Shown piece after piece: positions 54,630-63,412 of a stretch of 64,000 bases of DNA. The stretch covers positions 1-64,000 of the forward strand of contig CASFVT010000004.1 in assembly GCA_949298195.1 (NCBI GenBank). Reading direction: 5' to 3'. Within the stretch, counting starts at the first letter, position 1, and every line of letters starts with the position of its first letter. The translations under genes were made by a program, and so were the position numbers. The DNA is from an uncultured Bacillota bacterium (lineage in GTDB: Bacteria; Bacillota_I; Bacilli_A; RFN20; CAG-826). The notes beneath the pieces were generated by a model that was not told where the DNA came from, did not search any database, and saw nothing but the letters and a program-made list of their open reading frames with translations.

Positions 54630-55505
54630 TCATGCCTTCACCCCGCCGGCGGACAGGCCGCTGACCATATGACGCTGAGCCAAGAGGAAGACGACGAGGA
54701 TCGGGGCCGAGACGACGAGCGAAGCGGCGAAGAAGAGAGGCCAGCTCCCCGTCGATTCCTGGGCTTGGAGACCATATAGACCACTGGCCAAGGTGAAGAA
54801 GCCCGGATCGGAGATGAAGGTGGTCGCGAAGATGTATTCGTTCCAGACGTAGATGAGGACCATGACGGACGTGACGGCGAGGGCCGGACGGGCGAGGGGC
54901 ATCACAATGCGGGTGACGACTTGGAAAGTCGAACAGCCGTCCATCCGGGCCGCTTCCTCGATCTCGTAGGGAATCGTGTCGAAATACCCTTTCAGGTTGT
55001 AGAGGCCGAAGATGGCTTGGGTTCCAACATAAACGATGAGGAGCCCGATGATGTTGTTGGAGAGCCCTAGTTCGCGGATGAGTGTGTAGATGGAATAGAG
55101 ACTCAAAACGGTCGGGAAGGCATTGAGGACAATCATCGTCTTGATGGCCGAGTTCCGGCCATGGAAAGAGAAGCGGGAGAAGGCATAGGCGGCCGGGACC
55201 GAGATGAGGAGGACGAAAAAGACGGTCGAGAGAGCCAGGAGGATGGTGTTCCCGAACCAGAGGAGCAAATCATAATCGGTGAAGAGGGTGACGTAGTTAT
55301 CGATGGTCCAAGCCTCGGGGAAGAGCGACAGGGAGCTGGAAAGGAGGGATGAGCTCTCCCCGAAGCTCACCCCGAAGGCATAGACGATCGGGAGGAGGGT
55401 CAAGAGGCAAAGGACGACGAAGAAAGCGTTGAGGGAGGATTTCTTGGCAATCGTTTTGACCTTTTTGATGGCCTTTCTACGGGCGATTTCAGTCATATCA
55501 GGCAT
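54630..55505 (-). CDS. Sugar ABC permease, MalG type (second set)
   Basis: 291 residues, six helices. EAA loop EEAARMDGCSTFQVVTRIVMPLARP, C-terminal SGLSAGGVKA. Start ATG 55505 (overlapping the MalF stop by 8 bp; GAGGG upstream) or ATG 55496. Encoded with its MalF partner and binding protein. Confidence 0.92.
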   Translation of the reverse strand: MPDMTEIARRKAIKKVKTIAKKSSLNAFFVVLCLLTLLPIVYAFGVSFGESSSLLSSSLSLFPEAWTIDNYVTLFTDYDLLLWFGNTILLALSTVFFVLLISVPAAYAFSRFSFHGRNSAIKTMIVLNAFPTVLSLYSIYTLIRELGLSNNIIGLLIVYVGTQAIFGLYNLKGYFDTIPYEIEEAARMDGCSTFQVVTRIVMPLARPALAVTSVMVLIYVWNEYIFATTFISDPGFFTLASGLYGLQAQESTGSWPLFFAASLVVSAPILVVFLLAQRHMVSGLSAGGVKA

Positions 55506-56409
55506 GGCTTTTCCCTCTTTTCCGGAATGATGGGTCGAAGAAGACAGTGGTCAAGACGACAAGGAGGAAGATGAGGGTGGCGACGGCTCCCGAATAGCCG
55601 TAGTTCCCGGTGATGAAGGCTTGTTGGTAGGCATAGACGATGACCGTTTCGATGTGGGCCCCGGTGCCGGTCGGGGAGATGGTCATCAGGTTGATGATGT
55701 CGAATTGTTTGAAGGTCGTGAAGACGGTGATGAGGACGGCGGGGGATATGATCGGGACAATCGAGGGAATGGTGATGAAGATATGCTTCTCAAGGGCGTT
55801 ACAGCCATCGAGCTCCGCACTTTCGAAGAGTTCCTTGTTCACACTCTGGAGGGCCCCGTCGATGATCATGATCATGAAGGGGAGCGCCAACCACAAATTG
55901 ACTATCGTGCAGGAAATGAAGGCCATCAAATCGCTGGAGAGGAAATCGATGCTCAGCCCCATTGCCCTCAGGATCTTCGTCAAATAACCGAACTGGCCAT
56001 TGAACATCCCGTTCTTCCAAAGAAGGATTGAGACGTAACCAGGCATCGCCCAAGGAATCATGAGGAGAGCCTTGTAGATTTTCCTCAGCCGCAGATTCGG
56101 GGAATTGAGGAGAACGGCCAAAAGGTAGGCGATGACGAGTTGGAGGACCATGTTGACGATGGTCCAAAGAATCGTCATCCCAAGGCTACGGAGGAACGAT
56201 GTCGAGGCTATGTCAAAGGCATCGATGTAGTTCCCAAAGCCGATGAGGGAGTAGTCGTACCAGTTGAAAATCCCCATGTTGGTGAATGAGAGATAGACCG
56301 TATGGGCAATTGGGAAGACGACCACCAGGCCAATGGCGAGGATCGAGAGGCACGAGTAAAGCCAAGGCCGGCTCTCGCGGGCGATTTTCTTCTTGGTCGC
56401 GGCTTTCAT
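55498..56409 (-). CDS. Sugar ABC permease, MalF type (second set)
   Basis: 303 residues, six helices. EAA loop FESAELDGCNALEKHIFITIPSI. Start overlaps the binding-protein stop as ATGA. Lacks the N-terminal extension of the first set's MalF. Confidence 0.92.
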   Translation of the reverse strand: MKAATKKKIARESRPWLYSCLSILAIGLVVVFPIAHTVYLSFTNMGIFNWYDYSLIGFGNYIDAFDIASTSFLRSLGMTILWTIVNMVLQLVIAYLLAVLLNSPNLRLRKIYKALLMIPWAMPGYVSILLWKNGMFNGQFGYLTKILRAMGLSIDFLSSDLMAFISCTIVNLWLALPFMIMIIDGALQSVNKELFESAELDGCNALEKHIFITIPSIVPIISPAVLITVFTTFKQFDIINLMTISPTGTGAHIETVIVYAYQQAFITGNYGYSGAVATLIFLLVVLTTVFFDPSFRKRGKSHA

Positions 56410-57623
56410 TGCATTTGCTCAATGAGGCGTTCGGCTTCTTCTTGGTATTTCTGGCAGGTTTCTTCGATTGAGGCGTTGTTCATGTTGATGTCGGTGAGGA
56501 GTTTGCCGAGTTCGCTCCACATGATGTCCATCTCCGGGCGGGAGGGCATCGGGACGGCTGTGGCGGCCTGGGCCTCGATGGCCTTCACGATTTCATTGTC
56601 CTTCACCCCTTCGATCTCATAGGCGGCATTTAGCGCCGGGGCGCAGCCCGAAACGATGGCCAATTCCCCTTGGACGGAGGGGTCGAGCATGACCTCCATC
56701 ACATTCTTGATACGGGCCTTCCGCGCTGGGTCGGCGCATTTGACACGGAGGGCTTGGATTCCCTGGACGCCACTATAGGGAGAGAGTTCTTTCCCGTTGG
56801 GGAGGGTGGGCATTGGGGCTACCCCGATGTCGATCCCTTCCTCGAGGGCCGAGGGAATCATCCACGGGCCCCCGATAACAGCATCGGCGCTCTCTTCGAG
56901 GAAGAGGGTGTTGACTGTCGCATAGTCGGCGGTCGTCCGCGGCATGTACTCGATGAATTTGTGATGGTATTCCAATGACTCGACGACCAGGGGATCGTTT
57001 AACCCAGGGCTTCCATCGTCATGGAGGATTTCGCCGCCGAAGCCGTTGATCCAAGCTGAGGCATAGTAGGCGGTCGAGTGCTGCTCGACGAAGCCGTACC
57101 GGCGGCCGTCAGTGTATTCCTGCATGTAGGCATAGAGTTCTTCCGTCGTCTTCGGGACATCCGGTAGATTCGGATCATCGTCGTTCATGAGGTCTTTGTT
57201 GTAGAGGAAAAGGGTTGTCTCGTAATACAGGGGGAGCCCGTAGTTCACCGCTTGGTATTCCATGGCCGAGAGGGTGAGGGGAACGCTGTCCTCATAGGAA
57301 GCCGGGTCAATGAGGTCATCGAGGGGTTCGAGGATCCCAATGGTGGCGAAGAGCCCGATTTTGTCGTGAGCAAAAATGTACATATCGGGGCAGGACGATG
57401 AATCGTTACCAACGAGTTTGAGCTGGTCGGTCATGGCGTCGCGTTTCACGAATTCCACCTTCTCCTCGGGAAGGGCGCTGGCAATGGCCGCTTGGAGGAC
57501 TTCTACCACCGCATCGGTCTTGTCATGCCAGATGATGAGCGCCCCCTCGTCTTTCGAACAAGAAACGAGGGCAAGCGAGAGTGGTAGGACAAGGGCCAAG
57601 GCCCCTAGTAAAGGCTTTTTCAT
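56406..57623 (-). CDS. Sugar-binding lipoprotein (second set)
   Basis: 405 residues. Signal peptide with lipobox ALVSC. Family 1 solute-binding fold: IIWHDKTDAVVEVLQAAI, LPLYYETTLFLYNKDLMN, SADAVIGGPWMIPSALEEGIDIGVAPMPTLPNG. GGAGGA precedes the ATG. First permease-set gene after the CBM lipoprotein; the sugar is likely a malto-oligosaccharide by context. Confidence 0.9.
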   Translation of the reverse strand: MKKPLLGALALVLPLSLALVSCSKDEGALIIWHDKTDAVVEVLQAAIASALPEEKVEFVKRDAMTDQLKLVGNDSSSCPDMYIFAHDKIGLFATIGILEPLDDLIDPASYEDSVPLTLSAMEYQAVNYGLPLYYETTLFLYNKDLMNDDDPNLPDVPKTTEELYAYMQEYTDGRRYGFVEQHSTAYYASAWINGFGGEILHDDGSPGLNDPLVVESLEYHHKFIEYMPRTTADYATVNTLFLEESADAVIGGPWMIPSALEEGIDIGVAPMPTLPNGKELSPYSGVQGIQALRVKCADPARKARIKNVMEVMLDPSVQGELAIVSGCAPALNAAYEIEGVKDNEIVKAIEAQAATAVPMPSRPEMDIMWSELGKLLTDINMNNASIEETCQKYQEEAERLIEQMQ

Positions 57624-57643
57624 CGTTAGGAGTCCTCCAAGGT

Positions 57644-57665
57644 GGGAGGGCCGTGTGGCCCTCCC
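57644..57665 (-). other. Intercistronic hairpin between lipoprotein and binding-protein genes
   Basis: Perfect 9-bp stem GGGAGGGCC / GGCCCTCCC with a 4-nt loop and no T run, the same placement as the hairpin at 44661-44694 relative to its own lipoprotein gene. Confidence 0.7.
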
Positions 57666-57682
57666 GAATAAAGGATGAGGGA

Positions 57683-58915
57683 TTACTCTTCGTAAGTGAT
57701 GGCGAGATTGAAGGTGCCGTCTCCATTATCGACGACCGTGCCGTAGACTGTTTCCTTAGTGGTGTCGATGAGCTCTCCGGTATCGGCATCGACATCCTTG
57801 GTTTGCCAACGCTGGTCGGACGTGGGGTCGTCGTTTTTGCTGTTCGAGATGATGACATTGTCGCACGTGGTCAGAACATCGTAGGAATAGGTTCCGTCCT
57901 CGTTGACCGTCAGGGCTTCGCCCGGCCAGGCTGAGAAGAGAGTGGATCCGCTAGCGTCATTCCAAGCCCAGAGATAAGGAGCGGTCCAATCCTCAGGCAC
58001 GGTGACGATGAGGTGATAGGTCTCGCTCGCCGGTAAGGGCTTGGTTTCATAGGCGATGATCCCGGCTTCGTTCTTGCCCTCAATCAAGTATTCACCGACC
58101 TTGGCGTACCAGGAATTCCGGCCGTTGTTCTTCCGGAGGGTGAAATCGACCGACCTGTTGTCCCCGCCGTCGGTAACGTAATAGGAAACATAATCTGCCC
58201 GGGCATAGCCCATGAACATGTAGCCATCGCTATCGAGTTCGGTCGGGATGAGTGTCTCTTTCCCGTCCTTGTCAACGCCATAGACGTTGGCGGTTCTCCA
58301 GGCATTCGGAACCTCAACCCCGAAAAGGGCGTCCATCACGTAGGGGACGGCAGCCGGAGCTCCGGTCGGGGCCTCATAGAGGGCAGTGAGGTTGTAGGTG
58401 GTCCGCGATGTCCCGTCCTCGTTTTGGGCGGTTCCCTCGCTAATTCCGTCGAACCAGACGTTCTTGCCCTCAATGGTGAGACCCTCGCTTTGGATGGCCT
58501 TTGCGCTGTCGTCTTGGTTGGCGGCGATGATGATCATGTCGATTCTCGTGGGGACAGTGAGTTGATACCAGCCGTCGTCACCGGCTTGCTCCATGGCCCG
58601 GCCTGGCCAAGCCGCTCCTTGGTAGGCGTTGGCGCCTCCCTCGTTGGTCCAGGCCCAGAGATGCGGATCGTTCCAGCCCTGCGGGGCCTTAAATGAGACG
58701 GAATAACCGGTGTCGTCGGCTAGCGTCTCGAGGTCAGGGAAGGTCGGGTACTCAGTCGGGGTGCCGACCTGTTCTTCTTCGCTGCTACTGGAAGCACTGT
58801 TTGTCGTCTCCTCTTCCGAGGTCGATGAAGCCGGTGATGAGGTGGTGGTGGGGCCGCAGGCGGCTAGTACTAGTCCGACCAGTAGACCACTTAGAAGAAA
58901 CAATGGTTTTTTCAT
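57683..58915 (-). CDS. Surface lipoprotein with starch-binding (CBM26-like) modules
   Basis: 410 residues. Signal peptide ending LVLAAC, a Ser/Thr/Glu-rich linker, then two repeats of a CBM26-like pattern: WNDPHLWAWTNEGGANAYQGAAWPGRAM and WTAPYLWAWNDASGSTLFSAWPGEAL, each followed by GWYQLTV or TYSYDVL and an NxDD-like loop. Trp-Pro-Gly motifs of this type bind alpha-glucan. AGGAGG precedes the ATG at 58915; an earlier in-frame start at 58975 is not needed. First gene of the second sugar operon. Confidence 0.82.
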   Translation of the reverse strand: MKKPLFLLSGLLVGLVLAACGPTTTSSPASSTSEEETTNSASSSSEEEQVGTPTEYPTFPDLETLADDTGYSVSFKAPQGWNDPHLWAWTNEGGANAYQGAAWPGRAMEQAGDDGWYQLTVPTRIDMIIIAANQDDSAKAIQSEGLTIEGKNVWFDGISEGTAQNEDGTSRTTYNLTALYEAPTGAPAAVPYVMDALFGVEVPNAWRTANVYGVDKDGKETLIPTELDSDGYMFMGYARADYVSYYVTDGGDNRSVDFTLRKNNGRNSWYAKVGEYLIEGKNEAGIIAYETKPLPASETYHLIVTVPEDWTAPYLWAWNDASGSTLFSAWPGEALTVNEDGTYSYDVLTTCDNVIISNSKNDDPTSDQRWQTKDVDADTGELIDTTKETVYGTVVDNGDGTFNLAITYEE

Positions 58916-58981
58916 AAATCCTCCTATTATTGCTTCTGCCTCCATTATTCGGGGTCTGGATTGTGCGGTCACCAAGAATGA

Positions 58982-58995
58982 TGAAAGCGGTTACA
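58982..58995 (-). promoter_or_regulatory. LacI-type operator of the second sugar operon
   Basis: Minus-strand TGTAACCGCTTTCA, 66 bp upstream of the lipoprotein start. A weaker second match, TGTAAACGGCCATT, lies at 59031-59044. The promoter hexamers are not clear. The rest of 58916-59121 shows no gene. Confidence 0.55.
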
Positions 58996-59121
58996 TAATC
59001 TAAAGACTCGATGTTGACTAAGTAAATCAAAATGGCCGTTTACAAAAGAAACGCCTTTTCTTCAAAAACGCCCAACGCTTCATATCCGGCTCCGCTGATA
59101 AGCGAGCGGCCAGTTTGAAAA

Positions 59122-59547
59122 TCAAGGGCAATCGGTACCTCCGTTAGGAGGCCGACACCTATTAATCCTTTTGATTCCCATCGCGGTTCCCCTCAAAAGG
59201 CCGTGTCTTTCCACGGCCAGGCGAAAATACTCGGAGCAAGACGGCTCGTGACGACACCTCATCCTGAGCCATGTCGGGGCGAGGCATTGATAAGCGTCGA
59301 TCAAATAGAAGAGGACGGCTTTCGGGAACAGAAAGGCAAAAAGGGCCAGTAGGACGAACGGCAAGAGGGAGGCGATGAGGGCATCACGGGTGATGTCATA
59401 TGAGAAAAAGCCCACAAACGACATGATGAATATGAGGGCAATCGACTTGAAATAGACGAGGTCCCTTCCTCCGTCCGGATAGTGGAGTTTCCGCTGGTAG
59501 CCAGTGGAGGCCGGATGTTCGTTTTCAAAATTGAGCTTCCTGAGCAT
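59122..59547 (-). CDS. YidD-like membrane protein insertion efficiency factor with N-terminal extension
   Basis: 141 residues; YidD is usually 70-90. The C-terminal 75 residues carry the signature: YLIDAYQCLAP, LRMRCRHEPSCSEYFRLAVERHGLLRGTAMGIKRINRCRPPNGGTDCP. The N-terminal half adds two predicted helices (YFKSIALIFIMSFVGFFSYD and LIASLLPFVLLALFAFLF). ATG 59547 overlaps the previous stop as TGATG. The host genes rnpA and yidC, usual neighbours, are not in the window. Confidence 0.8.
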   Translation of the reverse strand: MLRKLNFENEHPASTGYQRKLHYPDGGRDLVYFKSIALIFIMSFVGFFSYDITRDALIASLLPFVLLALFAFLFPKAVLFYLIDAYQCLAPTWLRMRCRHEPSCSEYFRLAVERHGLLRGTAMGIKRINRCRPPNGGTDCP

Positions 59548-60023
59548 CAACTGCCTTTATGAGCCTTCTCATAGACGTCGATCATCTCCGAATAACGAAC
59601 GGCGTATGAGGCCGCGTCCTTGTATCTTGCGATCGAGAGCATGGCCTTCATGGCCTTTCGAAGTTCTTCGCACTCCTCTTCCGTTTCGACCGTCCCGTCG
59701 AATAGGTTATCCGTATATATCTTGTCCACCGCCTCCGAAGCCCAATCGCCACCTGGGGCCTTCGTGGCTGCCTCGCCCTTTGCGAAGACGACGAGCAAGG
59801 TGGTGCTCGTCGAGGGGAATTTGCAGCCGTATTTGCAGCCGAAACTATTGTTGGCAGTCAAAAGCGGAACGATTTCCTGGAGTTTCCATCCTTCGGATTC
59901 GTATTGTTCCACGAGGAGATTGAGTTTTCGATGCCCAACCCCGATGTCCTCGACTTGGCAGCTTGTCCCAAGCCATTGGAACTTCATCGAATTGACTTTC
60001 AGTTTCTCGATTTTGTATTCCAT
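59547..60023 (-). CDS. DUF4177-like protein
   Basis: 158 residues. The N-terminal 75 residues (EYKIEKLKV, LNLLVEQYESEGWKLQEIVPLL, TTLLVVFAKG) match the DUF4177 pattern; the C-terminal half is helical and charged (EECEELRKAMKAMLSIARYKDAASYAVRYSEMIDVYEKA). GAGAGGAAA precedes the ATG. Coupled to the yidD-like gene. Function unknown. Confidence 0.7.
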   Translation of the reverse strand: MEYKIEKLKVNSMKFQWLGTSCQVEDIGVGHRKLNLLVEQYESEGWKLQEIVPLLTANNSFGCKYGCKFPSTSTTLLVVFAKGEAATKAPGGDWASEAVDKIYTDNLFDGTVETEEECEELRKAMKAMLSIARYKDAASYAVRYSEMIDVYEKAHKGS

Positions 60024-60375
60024 TCGGTGTTTCCTCTCACTCGAACATCTTAATGGTTTCTCGACGAAATCAGAAAGCGGCCCTTACTGCAATATGTCTT
60101 ATTGGCCTATCCCTACGATTGAGACCACCAGAAAAGCTTTGATGATGAATTTTGGAGACCAACAAAGAAATTGCTATTTTAAAGCCCGATGGCAGGCTGG
60201 GTTTTCAATCTAAGAACCGTAGTTTTCTTACACCTCCATAAATTTCATTCGGCTCGGTTATCCACGTGTTTGTCTCCTTATTAATGATTCCGTGAACGCT
60301 TCAGGTTTAAGTCATCGGACCATGACCTATGCAACAATCTGAAAGGAAACTTCCGCGCAAAACCATTTTTCAAAC
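60024..60375. other. Gene-free stretch upstream of the DUF4177-like gene
   Basis: About 350 bp, more AT-rich than its surroundings, with no credible gene. TAAGAT about 25 bp upstream of the 60023 gene could be a -10 box. A weak half-operator, TGAACGCTTCA, lies near 60293. Confidence 0.5.
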
Positions 60376-60412
60376 GAAAAGAAAACGGCCTTCTCAGGGA
60401 GGGCCGTTTCCA
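60376..60412 (-). terminator. Terminator of the 60428-61675 lipoprotein gene
   Basis: Minus-strand stem AAACGGCC / GGCCGTTT with an 11-nt loop followed by TCTTTTC. Confidence 0.8.
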
Positions 60413-60427
60413 TTGATCTGGTTTGCC

Positions 60428-61675
60428 TTAGGCGACCGTGTAGGTGCCGAGGTTTCCACCGGCGTTCGTGAACGAGCCGGTGCAGGTGACGGTCATCTCG
60501 GATTCGACGTTGAAGGTGTAGGGGCTCCGGTCAGCGCCATCGTGGGTCAGTGTCGTGTCCGCACTCCCATTCCACCAGTAGAAATAGACGTTGTGGCTAC
60601 CGGCCGCTAGATTGGTCGTGTAGGTGAAGTCGACTTCTCCTTCTCCCTTGACGATACCGGAGCTGATCCAATTGTCGTCAAGGACGACCTGGGGCCACTT
60701 GGCATCCGCCGGAAGGTCTTCGGTGAGGACTAGATTGAAGGTAACGTCATAGCCATCGCTCGGGGTATCCTCGCCGCCGACGGAGGGGATATTCGTCCAC
60801 GTGGCGCTGAAGGAATATTCACTCGTTCCGGCAACGAGGTCAAAGATATAGCCGGCGTCGCCAAGGTTTTGCGATTTGTTCCAAGTGATCTGGGTGATGT
60901 CGTTGGTCGCTTCGAGATAGGGGTTGATGGTGAAGCTTCCAATCGGAAGGTTTTCATAGGTGTGGCTGTATTTTCCGTCACCGAGGTTCTCCCAGACGGT
61001 TTCATTCCCGCCTTGGTTCACCGAGTCGTAGGCGACGATGTAGAGGCCTGCCTGATCGATCGGATTGCCTTCGCCGTCGGTCGCGGTGAGGGTGAAGGTC
61101 GCTTCCGCGAGCACCTTGCTCGAATCCGGCTGGTTCGAGAAGGTGACGGTCTGATAGTAATCGCTTTGTCCTTCCAACGTGATGAAGTCGAGGTTGGTGT
61201 CGTTCCCCGGGCACTCGTCGCAGACGATGCCCGTCCACGGACCGGCTTCCCGGTTCTGGACATAGACTTTGTAGATGATCATCTGCTCGATCTCGACTTC
61301 CGGGAAGACATAGGTCCAGGTCCCGTCGTCTTGGAGGGTGGCCATTTCGTAGCCCCAAACGCTAGCCGAGGCTCCTTCGAGATTCGGCGAACCGACGTAG
61401 ATGGCATTCTCGTCGAGGACGTCGATTCCCTCGACGGTGATATGAAGGGTCGGGGTCACCGTCGGGATGACGATTTCCCCGCCGCCCTGCTCGCTTGAGC
61501 TCGAGGAAGAGGAGGTGGTCCCGGCGGCTTCTTCCGAGGAAGAGGACGACGTAATCGAAGTGGCCGGAGCCGTCGATTCGGTGCTCTCGGTGGGGGTCGA
61601 GGAGGAAGTCCCGGGCTCACAGGCAGCCAGGATAACGGCCGCCGGTAGGAGGGCGGCTAGAAGTGCTTTCTTCAT
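60428..61675 (-). CDS. Surface lipoprotein with Ser/Thr-rich linker, probable glycan-binding
   Basis: 415 residues. Lipobox AVILAAC, a 50-residue Ser/Thr/Glu linker, then three or four beta-sandwich-like modules with repeated AATFTLTATDGEGNP-type and SFSATWTNIP-type strands. No CBM signature I can assign. Encoded downstream of the GH53 galactanase, so galactan or arabinogalactan capture is plausible. AAGGA precedes the ATG. Confidence 0.75.
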   Translation of the reverse strand: MKKALLAALLPAAVILAACEPGTSSSTPTESTESTAPATSITSSSSSEEAAGTTSSSSSSSEQGGGEIVIPTVTPTLHITVEGIDVLDENAIYVGSPNLEGASASVWGYEMATLQDDGTWTYVFPEVEIEQMIIYKVYVQNREAGPWTGIVCDECPGNDTNLDFITLEGQSDYYQTVTFSNQPDSSKVLAEATFTLTATDGEGNPIDQAGLYIVAYDSVNQGGNETVWENLGDGKYSHTYENLPIGSFTINPYLEATNDITQITWNKSQNLGDAGYIFDLVAGTSEYSFSATWTNIPSVGGEDTPSDGYDVTFNLVLTEDLPADAKWPQVVLDDNWISSGIVKGEGEVDFTYTTNLAAGSHNVYFYWWNGSADTTLTHDGADRSPYTFNVESEMTVTCTGSFTNAGGNLGTYTVA

Positions 61676-61701
61676 TCTTTTTTTCCTTTCAGCTTCTTGG
61701 T

Positions 61702-61720
61702 TGGAAGCGGTTTCATTCTA
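61702..61720 (-). promoter_or_regulatory. Promoter and LacI-type operator of the 60428-61675 gene
   Basis: Minus-strand TAGAAT (61715-61720) is a -10 candidate, immediately followed by operator TGAAACCGCTTCCA (61702-61715) covering the start of transcription. Similar to the operators at 42991 and 58982. Confidence 0.55.
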
Positions 61721-61760
61721 GGGATGGGGGAGAGACATCGTTATCGATAAATCTCTCTTG

Positions 61761-63407
61761 TTAGGCGTACATCTTCTCGTAGACGGCGAGGCTTCCGAGG
61801 GCCTTCCCGTCGAGGGAGAAGAGCCCTTGGTTGGCCCAGGAGTTCCGGGAGCTGGCATCCGACCATCCGCAGCCGGCGCGGATCCGCCAAGCCGGTTCCC
61901 AATAGAAGGCTCCCCAACCATTGCTCAGGTTTGCCACCGCCTCGGTGAGGTCATGGATGCAGTCGGCCTGTCCTTGGACATTCACTTCATAAGAAGAGAC
62001 GGCCGCGGCCCCGGGGTCCTCGTACTTGGAGAAAATCCAGTTGCCGAGCATGTCTTCCTCGTAGGTATAGCCGTAGGCGTGTTCGGCGGCGCAGATGAGC
62101 TTATCGGGGAAAGCCGCGGCGATTTTGCCAATGTGGGTCCGGAGGGTCGAGGGATTGCTCCATTGGTAATAGACGTAGCAAGAAAGGCCGATGATGTCGT
62201 AATCGACGCTTTCGATGTTCCGGAAATAGTTGATGATGTCGTCGCTCGCCGTGAGGCCACGGGCAAGATGGACCATGGTGAGGATGTTCCCGTCGACGTC
62301 CTTGACCGCGGCATTGGCCTTGCCCAGATAGTAGGTCCAGTTGCTCGAACCGACGCTCCCGGCAATGGAGGATGGGGCATTGTAGGAGTCGGCGATGTAG
62401 CCAGGATTGTCTCCCGTCAGGCGGTTATAGTCCGTGCCCGGGAGCTGGGTGAGCATCCCCGTCGTCGTCTCGTTGCCGATCTGGACGGCATCGGGCAGGG
62501 CATCCGCGGCCTTCATGTCCTCGAGGGTCGACTTCGTGTATTCGTAAATCGTATCCCCCATTTCCTGGGCTGAGCTGATCGAGGACCAGGCCTTGGGGAT
62601 GACTTGTTGGCCCGGGTGGGCGTAGAAGTCGCTGTAATGGAAATTGAGGAGGACCTTGAGCCCGGCCGCCTTCGCTTCCCTAGCCATCCACTCGACGTAT
62701 TCATAAGAGCAGATGCCAGCCCCGTAAGGGGTCGGATTGCCTTCCGAATCGAGGAGGTTGTGGTTGTAGGGGTCGACCCAGAGGCGGAGGCGAACCCAAT
62801 TCACTTTGTGGTCGGCGATGATTTGGAAGAGGGATTGTTCATCGCCGGCTTCGTTGTAGAAGGCCCCGTAGTATTCCCCGCAGCGTTCATAGATGTAGGC
62901 AGCCGAGGAGATGTCCATCCCATTGGCGAATCCCTCGTCGAGGCTTGCGATGGGATCGACGGATATCTCGTCGAACCAGCCTTCATTCTCCGCGGCTTCC
63001 CCATGCTGTTCCCGGTAGGGGCGGTTGGCCACCTTGACCGAGAAGCTTCCACTCGCTCCTTTGGAATCAGTGACCGTTACGAGGGTCGAACTATTGCCCC
63101 TAAGGCCGATGAACCCGCCGTTTTCGTAACGGATGTCGTCGCCTTCGAAGCTGAAGGTCAATTGCTCATTGTTGAGGATGGTTCCCCCACTATCCTTGAC
63201 CACCGGGGCCACCGGGTCGCCCCGATAGACGTAGAGGTTCTCGATGTCCGCCGCTTCCAAGGTGCGCGCGGTTTCGCTGCTCGAAGAAGACAAGGGCGAG
63301 GTGGAAATCGGGGAAGAAGCCTCCGTGGAAGAGGAAACCCCGGGTGCCCCGCCGATATCGCAAGAAGCGAGGAGGAAGGTGAAAAGGAGGATCGGTGTCT
63401 TTTTCAT
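61761..63407 (-). CDS. GH53 endo-beta-1,4-galactanase, lipoprotein
   Basis: 548 residues. Lipobox LLASC, Ser-rich linker, an Ig-like domain (about 50-140, DSKGASGSFSVKV), then the GH53 barrel: GMDISSAAYIY, VNWVRLRLWVDPYNHN, VLLNFHYSDFYAHPGQQ, the acid Glu in DAVQIGNETTTGML and the C-terminal WGAFYWEPAWR. GH53 cuts beta-1,4-galactan side chains of pectin outside the cell. Encoded 5 nt after a MalG-type permease. The frame extends further upstream but the family starts at ATG 63407, with AAGGGG before it. Confidence 0.92.
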   Translation of the reverse strand: MKKTPILLFTFLLASCDIGGAPGVSSSTEASSPISTSPLSSSSSETARTLEAADIENLYVYRGDPVAPVVKDSGGTILNNEQLTFSFEGDDIRYENGGFIGLRGNSSTLVTVTDSKGASGSFSVKVANRPYREQHGEAAENEGWFDEISVDPIASLDEGFANGMDISSAAYIYERCGEYYGAFYNEAGDEQSLFQIIADHKVNWVRLRLWVDPYNHNLLDSEGNPTPYGAGICSYEYVEWMAREAKAAGLKVLLNFHYSDFYAHPGQQVIPKAWSSISSAQEMGDTIYEYTKSTLEDMKAADALPDAVQIGNETTTGMLTQLPGTDYNRLTGDNPGYIADSYNAPSSIAGSVGSSNWTYYLGKANAAVKDVDGNILTMVHLARGLTASDDIINYFRNIESVDYDIIGLSCYVYYQWSNPSTLRTHIGKIAAAFPDKLICAAEHAYGYTYEEDMLGNWIFSKYEDPGAAAVSSYEVNVQGQADCIHDLTEAVANLSNGWGAFYWEPAWRIRAGCGWSDASSRNSWANQGLFSLDGKALGSLAVYEKMYA

Positions 63408-63412
63408 TGTTT

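Noticed and set aside
59122..59547. Membrane protein unrelated to YidD
   Set aside because: The C-terminal CRHEPSCSEYF...HG...G...RINRC.P...G signature is specific enough to keep the YidD assignment despite the long N-terminus.
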